A DNA stretch of 12,776 nt from NCBI GenBank assembly GCA_012510935.1, contig JAAZHB010000106.1:1-12776 (forward strand). The letters are read 5' to 3'. The position numbers and the translations under genes are program-made. Positions 1-6,997 of this stretch are shown piece by piece. The stretch is from Clostridiales bacterium (GTDB lineage: Bacteria > Bacillota_A > Clostridia > Peptostreptococcales > Anaerovoracaceae). Within the stretch, counting starts at the first letter, position 1; every line of letters starts with the position of its first letter. The notes beneath the pieces are model-generated. The model was given only the letters and a program-made list of their open reading frames with translations, had not been told where the DNA came from and ran no database searches.

Positions 1-711
1 CATCATGTAAGCCGCCTGTGTATGGTCAATTGCACCTTTCCAATATCCATCTGGAAGTTCTGCCTTAAGTGTTACAGCATAGTTCTGCGGAATCTTTGAG
101 GCTGTAATAGTAAGCTCATTCTTATCAGGGCTTACTGATGCAGCAAGCTTTGATGTAGTCTCGTCTATTCCAAATTGTCCGGAATAAACCTGAAGCGCTT
201 CCATGTCGAAATTCTCTGGAAAATCCACAACAATAGACAATTCTCCAATTGGGACTCTCCACTCTGGCAATAGTGCATTGTAATAGAAAACATCATTAGC
301 TGATTCTCTATCCTGATATTCGCTGACCTTATAGTTAATTACATAAGTATGAGTTCCACGAGTAAGCTTCTTCTTATCAATAATCGTTACTGAATTATCT
401 TCCCCTCGTAAATTCACCGAACTGCTTGCGCTAGTAGATTTATTGCTTAGCTTGAATCTTCCCGTAGGTAAAATAAATTCCAAGCTACTCTCATCCTCAA
501 TAAGATTAACTGTAATCTTCTGCGTTACATCATAGCTATGGTCCTTATTTACATCTATCAAGACATCATATTTAGTCAATTCATAAGCTGCAGTCTCAGC
601 AGCAAAAGTTGGCACAGCTTGCGAAAACAAAGTAGTTGCAAAAACTGCAAATGAAATCAAAACCGCCCCGATTATGCTCATGATTCTCTTGTGCTTTATT
701 GAATAATTCAT
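1..711 (-). CDS. DUF2207-type membrane/secreted protein, N-terminal part (partial)
   Basis: The frame is open from an ATG at 711 to the window edge, giving 237 codons without a stop; the C-terminal part lies outside. Residues 1-9 are basic (MNYSIKHKR). Residues 10-33 are hydrophobic, and PTFA-AE at 34-39 looks like a signal-peptidase I site, so the product is exported. After it comes a beta-rich domain: YDVLIDVNKDHSYDV (48-62), then YQDRESANDVFYYNALLPEW (132-151) and PIGELSIVVDFPENF (154-168). An early YdV.I.V..dgs.dV strand and a later D.FYYN...P.W..PI element are the pattern I know from the N-terminal DUF2207 domain of YciQ-like predicted membrane proteins, whose transmembrane and Gly-rich C-terminus would be beyond position 1. 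Its function is unknown. AGGAAG at 721-726 lies 9 nt upstream of the start. The family call is from memory of the pattern; the exported nature is better supported. Confidence 0.75.
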   Translation of the reverse strand, partial: MNYSIKHKRIMSIIGAVLISFAVFATTLFSQAVPTFAAETAAYELTKYDVLIDVNKDHSYDVTQKITVNLIEDESSLEFILPTGRFKLSNKSTSASSSVNLRGEDNSVTIIDKKKLTRGTHTYVINYKVSEYQDRESANDVFYYNALLPEWRVPIGELSIVVDFPENFDMEALQVYSGQFGIDETTSKLAASVSPDKNELTITASKIPQNYAVTLKAELPDGYWKGAIDHTQAAYMM

Positions 712-785
712 ATATCGATTCTTCCTATCTTCCTTTATTGTATGCAAAAACACGCGTCCAAAATATACTAATATATAATCGTTGT

Positions 786-814
786 ATTATATCACTAATC
801 ACCACTCTTATCAA
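786..814 (-). promoter_or_regulatory. sigma-A promoter of the DUF2207-type gene
   Basis: On the minus strand TTGATA (809-814) and TATAAT (786-791) are separated by exactly 17 bp, and the -10 box carries an extended TG-A element. The predicted transcript starts near 779 and has a leader of about 68 nt before the ATG at 711. Confidence 0.8.
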
Positions 815-894
815 TTAAGGGTCTGCGAAAACACCTATTCTCCCTCAGCAGCACACACAAGCTTGTCCATCTTGTTTTTCAAGGCAGCTGTCTA

Positions 895-923
895 TTGAAA
901 CAACTCTCTTCAGAGTGTAAAAT
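895..923 (+). promoter_or_regulatory. sigma-A promoter of the dCMP deaminase-dapB pair
   Basis: TTGAAA (895-900), 17 bp, then TAAAAT (918-923). The start would be near 930, leaving a leader of about 36 nt to the ATG at 966. It is divergent from the promoter at 786-814. A second possible extended -10 (TGCTATAG, 924-931) overlaps it. Confidence 0.6.
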
Positions 924-965
924 TGCTATAGCACTTTATTAATTCTCGCACAAAGGAGAGCACTT

Positions 966-1451
966 ATGAAAAGAAACGATTATATTAGTTGGGATGATTA
1001 TTTTATGGGAGTTGCAATTCTCGCAGCAAAGCGAAGCAAGGACCCTAACACTCAGGTTGGTGCATGCATAGTTGATGACAGCAATGTTATTCTGTCAACA
1101 GGTTATAACGGTTTTCCAAAAGGCTGTTCTGACGATGTTTTCCCTTGGATCCGTTCGGCCGATAGTGAGTCCGACACTAAATATCCTTATGTTGTACATG
1201 CCGAGCTTAACGCAATTCTAAATGCTGGCGGCAAATCGCTTCGAGGCTCAAGAATATATGTTGCGCTTTTTCCTTGCAACGAATGTGCAAAGGCAATTAT
1301 TCAATCAGGAATTGATGAAGTTGTATATCTATCAAACAAATATGCGGATACGCCGGCGACTATGGCTTCTAAAAGAATGCTTTCAGTTGCGGGAGTTAAG
1401 TTAAGACAGTTTACTCCAGAGATTTGCTCTATCACTTTAGATTTCAAATAA
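966..1451 (+). CDS. deoxycytidylate (dCMP) deaminase
   Basis: A zinc enzyme of the cytidine deaminase superfamily that converts dCMP to dUMP, the precursor of dTMP. At 161 residues it has the usual single-domain length. The active site is complete: HAE at 78-80 (His78 zinc ligand, Glu80 proton shuttle) and PCNEC at 103-107 (Cys104, Cys107 zinc ligands). The flanking sequence is unusual for Bacillota. RSKDPNTQVGACIV (23-36), GYNGFPKGCSDD (46-57), TKYPYVVHAELNAI (71-84) and YVALFPCNECAKAII (98-112) match, as I recall it, human/phage-type DCTD more closely than B. subtilis ComEB. The YNG segment contributes to the dCTP allosteric site in that group, so dCTP activation and dTTP inhibition are plausible but inferred. 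AAGGAG at 953-958, 7 nt upstream, fixes the start. dapB follows after 48 nt with no terminator between. Confidence 0.95.
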   Translation: MKRNDYISWDDYFMGVAILAAKRSKDPNTQVGACIVDDSNVILSTGYNGFPKGCSDDVFPWIRSADSESDTKYPYVVHAELNAILNAGGKSLRGSRIYVALFPCNECAKAIIQSGIDEVVYLSNKYADTPATMASKRMLSVAGVKLRQFTPEICSITLDFK

Positions 1452-1499
1452 TACAATTTCAATACAGAAGAAATATAGAAAAATCAAGAGGAATAAAAA

Positions 1500-2300
1500 A
1501 TGAAGCTAGTAATTACAGCCCCAAGAGGCAAAATGGGAAAATTAATCACACTAATCGCTGATGAGCGCGATGGTGTCGAAATTGTAGGCGGTATTGGCCC
1601 TGTCGGTCGCGACTATATTGGAAAAGATATTGGTGAAGTTGCCGGTATTGGTCATGTAGTTGGCGCACCTGTCTACGACAGAATTGAAGATATTATTGAC
1701 GAGTGTGATTGCGTAATTGACTTCTCAACAGTTGAAGAAGGCATGCATATTTTGGAAGTTGCAAGAGCTCACGGGAAAGCCCTCGTATGTGGCACAACCG
1801 GTTTTACAGCTGAGCAACGCGCCGCTTTTGAGGATGCCGGGGAAGATATTCCAGCAATGCTAGCAGCGAACACATCAAGAATGGTCAATGTTATGACTAA
1901 GCTTCTAGAACAGGCTGCAAAAGCTCTTCATGAGAACTGTGATATCGAGATTGTTGATATGCATGATAGCAAGAAGCTTGATGCTCCAAGCGGGACAGCA
2001 AAAGAGCTCGGCGAACACATCACGAATGCGATTGGTGAGGATATCGACGAGAAGGCTCACTATGGTCGTGGCCCTGGCCGTGATGTTAGAGAGCTTGGTG
2101 AAATTGGTTTCCACTCACTTCGTGGTGGGGATACGCCTTCGAGCCATTCTGTATATTTCTTCGGGAATGGAGAGCGCCTTGAGATTACACATCACTCAAT
2201 TAACTGGAAATGTTTTGCTTCAGGTGCAGTAGATGCCGGTCAATGGCTGGTTGAACAGCCAAAAGGAAGCTATGTAATCAGTGATTGCGTGAACCTCTAA
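1500..2300 (+). CDS. dapB: 4-hydroxy-tetrahydrodipicolinate reductase (DapB), divergent
   Basis: This enzyme reduces 4-hydroxy-tetrahydrodipicolinate to tetrahydrodipicolinate with NAD(P)H in the lysine and meso-diaminopimelate pathway, in the cytosol. Its 266 residues are typical. The N-terminal Rossmann domain has APRGKMG (7-13), DFS (74-76) and CGTTG (97-101). The catalytic segment has MHDSKK (154-159) followed by DAPSGTA (161-167), so the catalytic His155 and Lys159 pair is kept, and HSLRGGD (205-211) follows. Several usual signatures are altered: the first glycine of the nucleotide loop is Ala, and the usual GEHTV and HRAxSR stretches read SSHSV (214-218) and HHSINW (231-236). It is therefore a divergent member, though not obviously inactive. 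RBS AAGAGGA at 1486-1492. It is probably co-transcribed with the deaminase; the pairing has no obvious pathway logic, and no other lysine gene is in the window. Confidence 0.9.
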   Translation: MKLVITAPRGKMGKLITLIADERDGVEIVGGIGPVGRDYIGKDIGEVAGIGHVVGAPVYDRIEDIIDECDCVIDFSTVEEGMHILEVARAHGKALVCGTTGFTAEQRAAFEDAGEDIPAMLAANTSRMVNVMTKLLEQAAKALHENCDIEIVDMHDSKKLDAPSGTAKELGEHITNAIGEDIDEKAHYGRGPGRDVRELGEIGFHSLRGGDTPSSHSVYFFGNGERLEITHHSINWKCFASGAVDAGQWLVEQPKGSYVISDCVNL

Positions 2301-2315
2301 CATTTATTGAAATAC

Positions 2316-2402
2316 AAAACAGCAGCTTTGTGCTGATGTGCACCACTCTTTGCTGGAATACCAGAAAGCCGGTTGCATATCGCCTGCTGCTGTTTTTATT
2401 TT
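2316..2402 (+). terminator. rod-like hairpin terminator between convergent genes
   Basis: The outer stem AAAACAGCAGC (2316-2326) pairs perfectly with GCTGCTGTTTT (2386-2396) and runs into TTTTATTTTGTTTT. The 59-nt interior also folds: GATGTGCA (2335-2342) with TGCATATC (2374-2381, one G-U), CTTT (2348-2351) with AAAG (2365-2368), and CTGG (2353-2356) with CCAG (2361-2364), closed by an AATA loop. The other strand also ends in a TTTT run, so the structure can terminate dapB and the convergent COG2509 gene. Confidence 0.75.
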
Positions 2403-2405
2403 GTT

Positions 2406-2463
2406 TTAATTATTCGTTCTGGCTTTGCAAATCTTTAATAATTTATTCTGGCTTTGCGAATCT
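2406..2463 (-). repeat. 29-bp tandem duplication at the 3' end of the COG2509 gene
   Basis: Units 2406-2434 and 2435-2463 lie directly head to tail and match at 25 of 29 positions. The first 18 bases of each on the minus strand read AGATT(C/T)GCAAAGCCAGAA. The unit nearer the gene encodes the last residues RFAKPE and the TAA stop; the other is downstream and non-coding. Confidence 0.85.
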
Positions 2464-4050
2464 GGCAATTATCGCTTGAGCAGCTCTTATACCGTCACAA
2501 GCAGCTGATGTAATTCCTCCCGCGTATCCTGCACCTTCGCCCGCTGGATAAATGCCCTCAACATTGCACTGTCCATCTTCGCCTCGTAATATTCTTATCG
2601 GAGAAGAGCTCCTTGTCTCAACTGCCGTAACGATAGCGTCCGGTCTATCGTAACCCTTTATTTTTCTTGCAAAAAACGGCACAGCTTCGCGGATTGCCTC
2701 CGATGCATATTCCGGTAACGACGCTATTACAGGCATTGCATTATTATTCATATCAAGAAAGTCTTTCATTGTCGTATGCGGTGCGCTGAATTCTGCAACT
2801 GGGTCTCCTGCAATTTGGGCCTGCTTCATTCCATTCTCATAAGCAAGCTTCTCGTATTTCTGCTGGAATCTTACCCCTGCAAGTTCATCGTCCGCGCCAA
2901 AATCCTCAATTCTCACATCACAAAGAATTCCGCTGTTGGCAACTCCGCTGTCCCTTTGTCTATTACTCATTCCATTAACACATAGCTCGCCCTCTGCAGT
3001 CGAACAAGTAACAACTTCCCCGCCTGGACACATGCAAAATGAATATACACCTCGCCCATTGCCGGCATGATATGACACCTTGTAATCAGCTGGAGGCAAT
3101 CTGTCCTCATCCCCATATTGAGATTGGTCAATCATCGCTTGAGGATGCTCCATGCGAACCCCTATAGAGAAAGGCTTTGGCTGAATCTTAATTCCCTCAT
3201 CCTTGATTAGTTCGAAGGTGTCTCTTGCGCTATGGCCAATTGCTAGAATCACCGAGTTTGTAGAGATTGTCTCTCTAGACTCTTCAGTTACAATCTCAAC
3301 TGATTCAATCCTGCCACTCTTAACATTCATCGAATCTAAGCGTGTGTTAAATCTTATCTCACCGCCTAAATCTATTATCTGTTTTCTCAGATTAACAATT
3401 ACATCTCTTAGGACATCTGTGCCAATATGCGGTCTGTGAAGATACATAATATCCTCACCTGCTCCGGCCCCGCAGAAAATCTCCAGCACTTTCCTGATGT
3501 TCCCGTCCTTAATCCCGCTGGTCAGCTTGCCATCAGAGAAAGTCCCAGCGCCGCCCTCCCCGAACAGCATGTTCGACTCAGGGTCAAGGACCCTGAGCGT
3601 GCGGAACTTCGCCACATCCGAAGCGCGCTCCTCCATCGAAGCACCCCTCTCAACAATCAGCGGCCTGTACCCCGCGCGCGCAAGCTCAAGTCCAGCGAAG
3701 ATTCCGCACGGCCCGAACCCGACTATAATCGGGCGTCCGTTCATCGCCTCGCATCCAGGGTTCAGCTCGAACGGTTTTTCTGCTTGCCTGTCAACAGCGG
3801 TCAACTTGCCAGCCGAAACCAGCCTGTCAAGCACACTAATCAGCTCGGCCTCCTCAGTCTCGAAGTCTACAGTATATACCAGCTTAATATTCTTTTTCTC
3901 TCTAGCATCAATCGACTCCCTGCGAATTTCCCACTCGCATCCGGCCAAAGCCCCTGCCTTGAGGCCGAGCTTCCTTTCGATTCGGCTAGGCAAGTTCCCT
4001 TTATTCTCGCCAATATTTAATTTGATTTGATTAACTCTGTAATATTTCAT
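2443..4050 (-). CDS. COG2509-type FAD-dependent dehydrogenase
   Basis: An uncharacterised cytosolic NAD(P)/FAD-dependent oxidoreductase of 535 residues, the usual length of this family; its substrate is not known. Residues 1-95 form the family-specific N-terminal domain (RVNQIKLNIG at 5-14). A Rossmann FAD-binding site follows: RPIIVGFGPCGIFAG (106-120) and E134, ending the second strand. MLFGEGGAGTFSDGKL (161-176) is the diagnostic motif. PAGEGAGYAGGI (502-513) near the C-terminus closes over the FAD. The start is ATG at 4050 with AGGA 7 nt upstream. No convincing promoter was seen in the 98 bp upstream, where the terminator of the preceding flavoprotein gene lies, so the gene may rely on read-through or a weak promoter. 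The segment 3541-3780 (residues about 91-170) is markedly GC-rich, about 62% by hand count. The 3' end overlaps a 29-bp tandem duplication. Confidence 0.85.
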   Translation of the reverse strand: MKYYRVNQIKLNIGENKGNLPSRIERKLGLKAGALAGCEWEIRRESIDAREKKNIKLVYTVDFETEEAELISVLDRLVSAGKLTAVDRQAEKPFELNPGCEAMNGRPIIVGFGPCGIFAGLELARAGYRPLIVERGASMEERASDVAKFRTLRVLDPESNMLFGEGGAGTFSDGKLTSGIKDGNIRKVLEIFCGAGAGEDIMYLHRPHIGTDVLRDVIVNLRKQIIDLGGEIRFNTRLDSMNVKSGRIESVEIVTEESRETISTNSVILAIGHSARDTFELIKDEGIKIQPKPFSIGVRMEHPQAMIDQSQYGDEDRLPPADYKVSYHAGNGRGVYSFCMCPGGEVVTCSTAEGELCVNGMSNRQRDSGVANSGILCDVRIEDFGADDELAGVRFQQKYEKLAYENGMKQAQIAGDPVAEFSAPHTTMKDFLDMNNNAMPVIASLPEYASEAIREAVPFFARKIKGYDRPDAIVTAVETRSSSPIRILRGEDGQCNVEGIYPAGEGAGYAGGITSAACDGIRAAQAIIARFAKPE

Positions 4051-4072
4051 TTATTATCCTGTCATTTTGTTA

Positions 4073-4102
4073 GAAAAATTGAGGGCATGAATTGGCCCTC
4101 AA
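4073..4102 (-). terminator. Rho-independent terminator after the HI0933/BaiN-like gene
   Basis: On the minus strand TTGAGGGC and GCCCTCAA form a perfect 8-bp stem (4095-4102 with 4079-4086) around an 8-nt loop, followed at once by TTTTTC (4073-4078). It lies 47 nt past the flavoprotein stop and 23 nt before the next start, so it separates the metK unit from the COG2509 gene. Confidence 0.85.
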
Positions 4103-4148
4103 CAATAGTTTAAATCGAGCTCGCTGCTTTAACGACGCAGATTAAATC

Positions 4149-5441
4149 TTAGCTTAGCAATTTGCACTTTGCATTTGCAATATTTCTAGCCGCTTTAACT
4201 CCGCTGCACCAAGCATATGTAAGATTGTATCCACCGCAAGGTCCATCATAATCAGCCAATTCTCCTGTAATATAAAGGCCATTATGAATTAGCGACTCTT
4301 GAGTTTCGGAATTAATCTCATCTAGGCTTACTCCGCCTGATGTAACCTGCGCCTCTTTCCAGCCTCTGATTCCTGTCGGTTTGAACTCAAGAGACTTCAC
4401 AATGCTGCCAATGGATGCAAGCTCTGCTTCTGATAATTCCTTTATTCTCTTGTCCTTTGAGACGCCGGCTCTGTCAAGAATGTATGTAGCGAGCTTGTCC
4501 TTAACAAGTCCTTGCAGTATTGTTCCAGCCTTTCGCTTCTCACCCGATACATCTACTTGATGTCTAAGATATTTCATAATATCCCCGCCTTCAAATAAAT
4601 CAATTGAAATTCTAAAACAATCAATTCCACTATTTCTATCATAGCGCATAAATCTGCTTAAATTAAAAATACAAATTCCGCTTAGACCAAATTTGGTGAA
4701 TTGAATCTCGCCATCTTCAGACACATAATTGCATCCATCCTTAGAGAGCGTTACTCTACCACGAGCGCGCACACCTGCAATGCTCTCGCAACCCTGTCCT
4801 GCACATTCTACCGGTACAAGTGCCGGGATGGCTCCTACAACACTGTGCCCAAGCTCTTTTGCAAGCTTGTAGCCATCGCCAATTGTACCATAGCTAGGTG
4901 CGGCCTTTCCGCCAAGAGAGAGGACAACTTTATCTGTATAGTAGCTATCTAAAGTAGTAGTAACAATATAGCCACTATTACTTCTATTACTTTCCTTGAT
5001 ATTTATGTCGTTCTCGCAAACTTTGTAATTTCCACTATCCGCCGTGGCTTGATTCTCGATGCAAGCAACCTGTTTGACTTCGTGTCCTAATGAAATCTCA
5101 ACACCAGCTTCATCCAAAGCAGAGGCAAGTCTTTCAGCGACATCTATACCCGACTCTGAATATGGATACACAAGTCCATTTAGGTAAGTTCTAAGCTCAA
5201 GCCCAACACTGTTTAAGAACTCGAGCGCCATATCGTAGCCATCTGCGTCAGTATTTGTTATATTGCAGCGGCCATTTCCTGCGACACGAATCTTCTTGCC
5301 AATCTCGTGATTTTTCTCAACCAAAAGAATCCTTGCAGAAGGGTCTAAACGCTTGAGTTCAATACAGCAAGCTATTCCAGACGGTCCGCCGCCAACAACA
5401 ACGACATCATATTTAGTTGGTTTTTCTTTTGATTTAGTCAT
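4149..5441 (-). CDS. HI0933/BaiN-family flavoprotein (TIGR00275 type)
   Basis: A 430-residue NAD(P)/FAD-dependent protein of the HI0933-like (YhiN) family. The N-terminus holds the FAD Rossmann fold, YDVVVVGGGPSGIACCIELK (11-30), with acidic E42 at the end of the second strand, then GKKIRVAGNGRCNITN (48-63), the signature of this family with SGNGRCN changed to AGNGRCN. The C-terminus has VTSGGVSLDEI (366-376) and GELADYDGPCGGYNL (393-407), also diagnostic. A Clostridium scindens member, BaiN, was reported to reduce bile-acid intermediates, but most members have no known substrate and I would not transfer that role. The start is 32 nt after the metK stop with no terminator between, so it probably lies in the metK transcript and under its SAM riboswitch. 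The RBS (GGAAAGAAG) is weak. Confidence 0.88.
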   Translation of the reverse strand: MTKSKEKPTKYDVVVVGGGPSGIACCIELKRLDPSARILLVEKNHEIGKKIRVAGNGRCNITNTDADGYDMALEFLNSVGLELRTYLNGLVYPYSESGIDVAERLASALDEAGVEISLGHEVKQVACIENQATADSGNYKVCENDINIKESNRSNSGYIVTTTLDSYYTDKVVLSLGGKAAPSYGTIGDGYKLAKELGHSVVGAIPALVPVECAGQGCESIAGVRARGRVTLSKDGCNYVSEDGEIQFTKFGLSGICIFNLSRFMRYDRNSGIDCFRISIDLFEGGDIMKYLRHQVDVSGEKRKAGTILQGLVKDKLATYILDRAGVSKDKRIKELSEAELASIGSIVKSLEFKPTGIRGWKEAQVTSGGVSLDEINSETQESLIHNGLYITGELADYDGPCGGYNLTYAWCSGVKAARNIANAKCKLLS

Positions 5442-5473
5442 TTATTTATTCTTCTTTCCAGCAAGGATAAGGT

Positions 5474-6661
5474 TTATAGTCCTGCAGCAGCCTTCAATTC
5501 TTCTGCGCGGTCTATCTGCTCCCACTTCATATCTTTAGCATTGCTACCAAGCTGTCCATACGCTGCAAGCTTTCTATAGATTGGTTTTCTTAGGCCAAGT
5601 TCATCTATGATAGCCGCTGGTCTCATATCGAAATGAGCCTTCACAAGGTCAACTAGCTTCTCATCATCAACTACGCCTGTGCCAAAGGTATTTACGAAAA
5701 CTGATACCGGCTGCGCTACGCCGATAGCATATGCTAGCTCTACCTCGCACTCAGTAGCTAATCCCGCTGCAACGATGTTTTTCGCAATATATCTAGCCAT
5801 ATATGCGCCTGAACGGTCTACCTTCGTTGGGTCCTTTCCTGAGAAAGCTCCGCCACCGTGGCTTGAGTGACCACCATATGTATCAACGATGATTTTTCTA
5901 CCTGTTAGGCCAGAATCGCCCTGAGGTCCACCGATAACAAACTTGCCTGTTGGGTTAACATAGAATCTTGTTGCGTCATCGATTAGCTCTGCCGGAACAA
6001 TTGGCTTAATAACATACTCAAGCACATCTTTCTTAATCTGAGCTTGTGACACATGTTCCTTGTGCTGTGTTGAAACTACGATAGCATCAATTCTTGTAAC
6101 ATTATCTTCGTCATCATATTCAACAGTAACCTGTGTCTTCCCATCAGGAAGTAGATAATCTAAAGTTCCTTCTTTCCTAATCTTTGCAAGCTGCTTAGCT
6201 AGCTTATGGGAAAGCTCGATTGAAAGTGGCATTAGGGACTCTGTCTCGGTGCAAGCATATCCGAACATGATACCCTGATCTCCAGCTCCAATTTGCGCAT
6301 ACTTATCTTTCTCAAGACCTTCTTTAAGCTCAAGTGATTCGCATACACCCATAGCGATATCTGGGGACTGCTCCTCAATTCTAATAATTACATCTATCTC
6401 ATTAGCATCAAAACAAGCCTCCTTACAATCATAACCAATTTCTTTGATTACCTTTCTTGCAACTTCTTCATAGTTGACATCTGCATTTGATGTAACTTCG
6501 CCAAAGCACATTGCAAAACCTGTCTTTGCTGCTGTCTCACAAGCAACATGAGAATCTGGGTCTTTTTCAAGTAATGCATCTAGGATTGCATCTGACACCT
6601 GGTCGCACACCTTATCTGGATGTCCTTCAGTAACTGATTCTGATGTGAAAAATCTTCTCAT
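5474..6661 (-). CDS. metK: S-adenosylmethionine synthetase
   Basis: Makes S-adenosylmethionine, phosphate and diphosphate from methionine and ATP; cytosolic, usually a homotetramer needing Mg2+ and K+. At 395 residues it is the normal length. Family motifs are intact: [13 protein letters not shown] (5-17, with the catalytic His of GHPDK at 14), [12 protein letters not shown] (125-136, the GAGDQG methionine/ATP signature) and [16 protein letters not shown] (269-284, the P-loop-like region). I start it at ATG 6661 because AGAGGAGA (6669-6676 on the minus strand) lies 8 nt upstream and [10 protein letters not shown] is the normal N-terminus. An in-frame ATG at 6712 would translate the riboswitch terminator and is rejected. 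Expression is controlled by the SAM-I riboswitch 5' of it. The flavoprotein gene follows after 32 nt. Confidence 0.97.
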   Translation of the reverse strand: MRRFFTSESVTEGHPDKVCDQVSDAILDALLEKDPDSHVACETAAKTGFAMCFGEVTSNADVNYEEVARKVIKEIGYDCKEACFDANEIDVIIRIEEQSPDIAMGVCESLELKEGLEKDKYAQIGAGDQGIMFGYACTETESLMPLSIELSHKLAKQLAKIRKEGTLDYLLPDGKTQVTVEYDDEDNVTRIDAIVVSTQHKEHVSQAQIKKDVLEYVIKPIVPAELIDDATRFYVNPTGKFVIGGPQGDSGLTGRKIIVDTYGGHSSHGGGAFSGKDPTKVDRSGAYMARYIAKNIVAAGLATECEVELAYAIGVAQPVSVFVNTFGTGVVDDEKLVDLVKAHFDMRPAAIIDELGLRKPIYRKLAAYGQLGSNAKDMKWEQIDRAEELKAAAGL

Positions 6662-6668
6662 TATATAT

Positions 6669-6676
6669 TCTCCTCT
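6669..6676 (-). promoter_or_regulatory. metK ribosome binding site
   Basis: AGAGGAGA on the minus strand, with GGAG ending 8 nt before the ATG at 6661. It decides that start over the upstream ATG at 6712, which has no such site and lies inside the terminator hairpin. Confidence 0.85.
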
Positions 6677-6693
6677 TTTGGTAATTTTGCCAT

Positions 6694-6723
6694 AAAAAAA
6701 GCCCCCTGCCACACGACAGAGAG
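6694..6723 (-). terminator. riboswitch-controlled terminator (expression platform)
   Basis: Minus-strand CUCUCUGUC (6723 to 6715) pairs with GGCAGGGGG (6710 to 6702) around GUGU, followed by GC and seven U (6700 to 6694). Three of the nine pairs are G-U. The 5' arm start CUCUCU (6718-6723) can instead pair with GGAGAG (6731-6736) around a 7-nt loop, forming an antiterminator that uses bases at the 3' side of aptamer helix P1. Bound SAM should stabilise P1, free CUCUCU and terminate transcription. Confidence 0.8.
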
Positions 6724-6732
6724 TTGTAATCT

Positions 6733-6839
6733 CTCCTTATCTATCGGGATATGGCTACTCCCGTGGGATTTGGCACCAAAACACCGTTAAGGTTGCCGCG
6801 AGTTCTCAGGGCCCATTCCCTCCCTCGCTCTTGATAAAG
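6733..6839 (-). ncRNA. SAM-I (S-box) riboswitch aptamer upstream of metK
   Basis: Read on the minus strand, P1 is CTTTATC (6839 to 6833) with GATAAGG (6741 to 6735). Between the arms the S-box core is recognisable in order: GAGGGAGGGA, GGGCCC, GCGGCAACC, GGTGCCAAATCC and CCCGATAGATAAG. These correspond to the kink-turn strand, the pseudoknot region, the conserved CGGCAACC block and the J4/1-P1 end. The class binds S-adenosylmethionine and in Bacillota normally shuts off methionine and SAM genes. It sits between a consensus promoter and metK. Confidence 0.95.
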
Positions 6840-6849
6840 ATTCTATAAA

Positions 6850-6878
6850 ATTATATTCGTGTTATAAGCCTATGTCAA
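6850..6878 (-). promoter_or_regulatory. consensus sigma-A promoter of the metK leader
   Basis: A perfect TTGACA (6873-6878) and a perfect TATAAT (6850-6855) with a 17-bp spacer on the minus strand. Transcription should begin near 6843, just before the riboswitch P1 helix. A full-consensus promoter suits control by attenuation rather than by an activator. Confidence 0.92.
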
Positions 6879-6965
6879 GTTATGTTTGGCGTTGGTTTCT
6901 GAATATGCATTTTTTATTCAGTTGGATTTTTTGCAGATTATTGAATAAGTTATAGCTCATTTTTA

Positions 6966-6974
6966 TGTTATAAT
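6966..6974 (+). promoter_or_regulatory. extended -10 promoter of the unknown 429-residue protein gene
   Basis: TGT-TATAAT: a perfect -10 box (6969-6974) with the TGN extension. No -35 box is seen at 16-18 bp; TTGAAT at 6941-6946 is 22 bp away. The start would be near 6981, downstream of the ATG at 6977, which supports translation from 6998 and gives a very short leader. Confidence 0.6.
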
Positions 6975-6985
6975 TTATGAGAATT

Positions 6986-6992
6986 AGGAGGT
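6986..6992 (+). promoter_or_regulatory. ribosome binding site deciding the 6998 start
   Basis: AGGAGGT, fully complementary to the 16S 3' end, 5 nt before the ATG at 6998. The in-frame ATG at 6977 has no upstream Shine-Dalgarno sequence and would itself be followed by this site. Confidence 0.85.
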
Positions 6993-6997
6993 GCTTT

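Noticed and set aside
2285..2479. 64-codon plus-strand ORF after dapB
   Set aside because: It overlaps the dapB end and runs through the terminator hairpin; low-complexity translation.
3427..4030. Two long plus-strand ORFs (197 and 177 codons) antisense to the COG2509 gene
   Set aside because: They arise from the GC-rich island in other frames, have no ribosome binding site, and encode no recognisable protein.
6662..6712. N-terminal extension of metK from the ATG at 6712
   Set aside because: The added 17 residues are encoded by the terminator hairpin and leader; the ATG at 6661 has a ribosome binding site and the normal family N-terminus.
6977..6997. Start of the unknown protein at ATG 6977
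   Set aside because: It lies upstream of AGGAGGT and probably upstream of the transcription start; 6998 is better.
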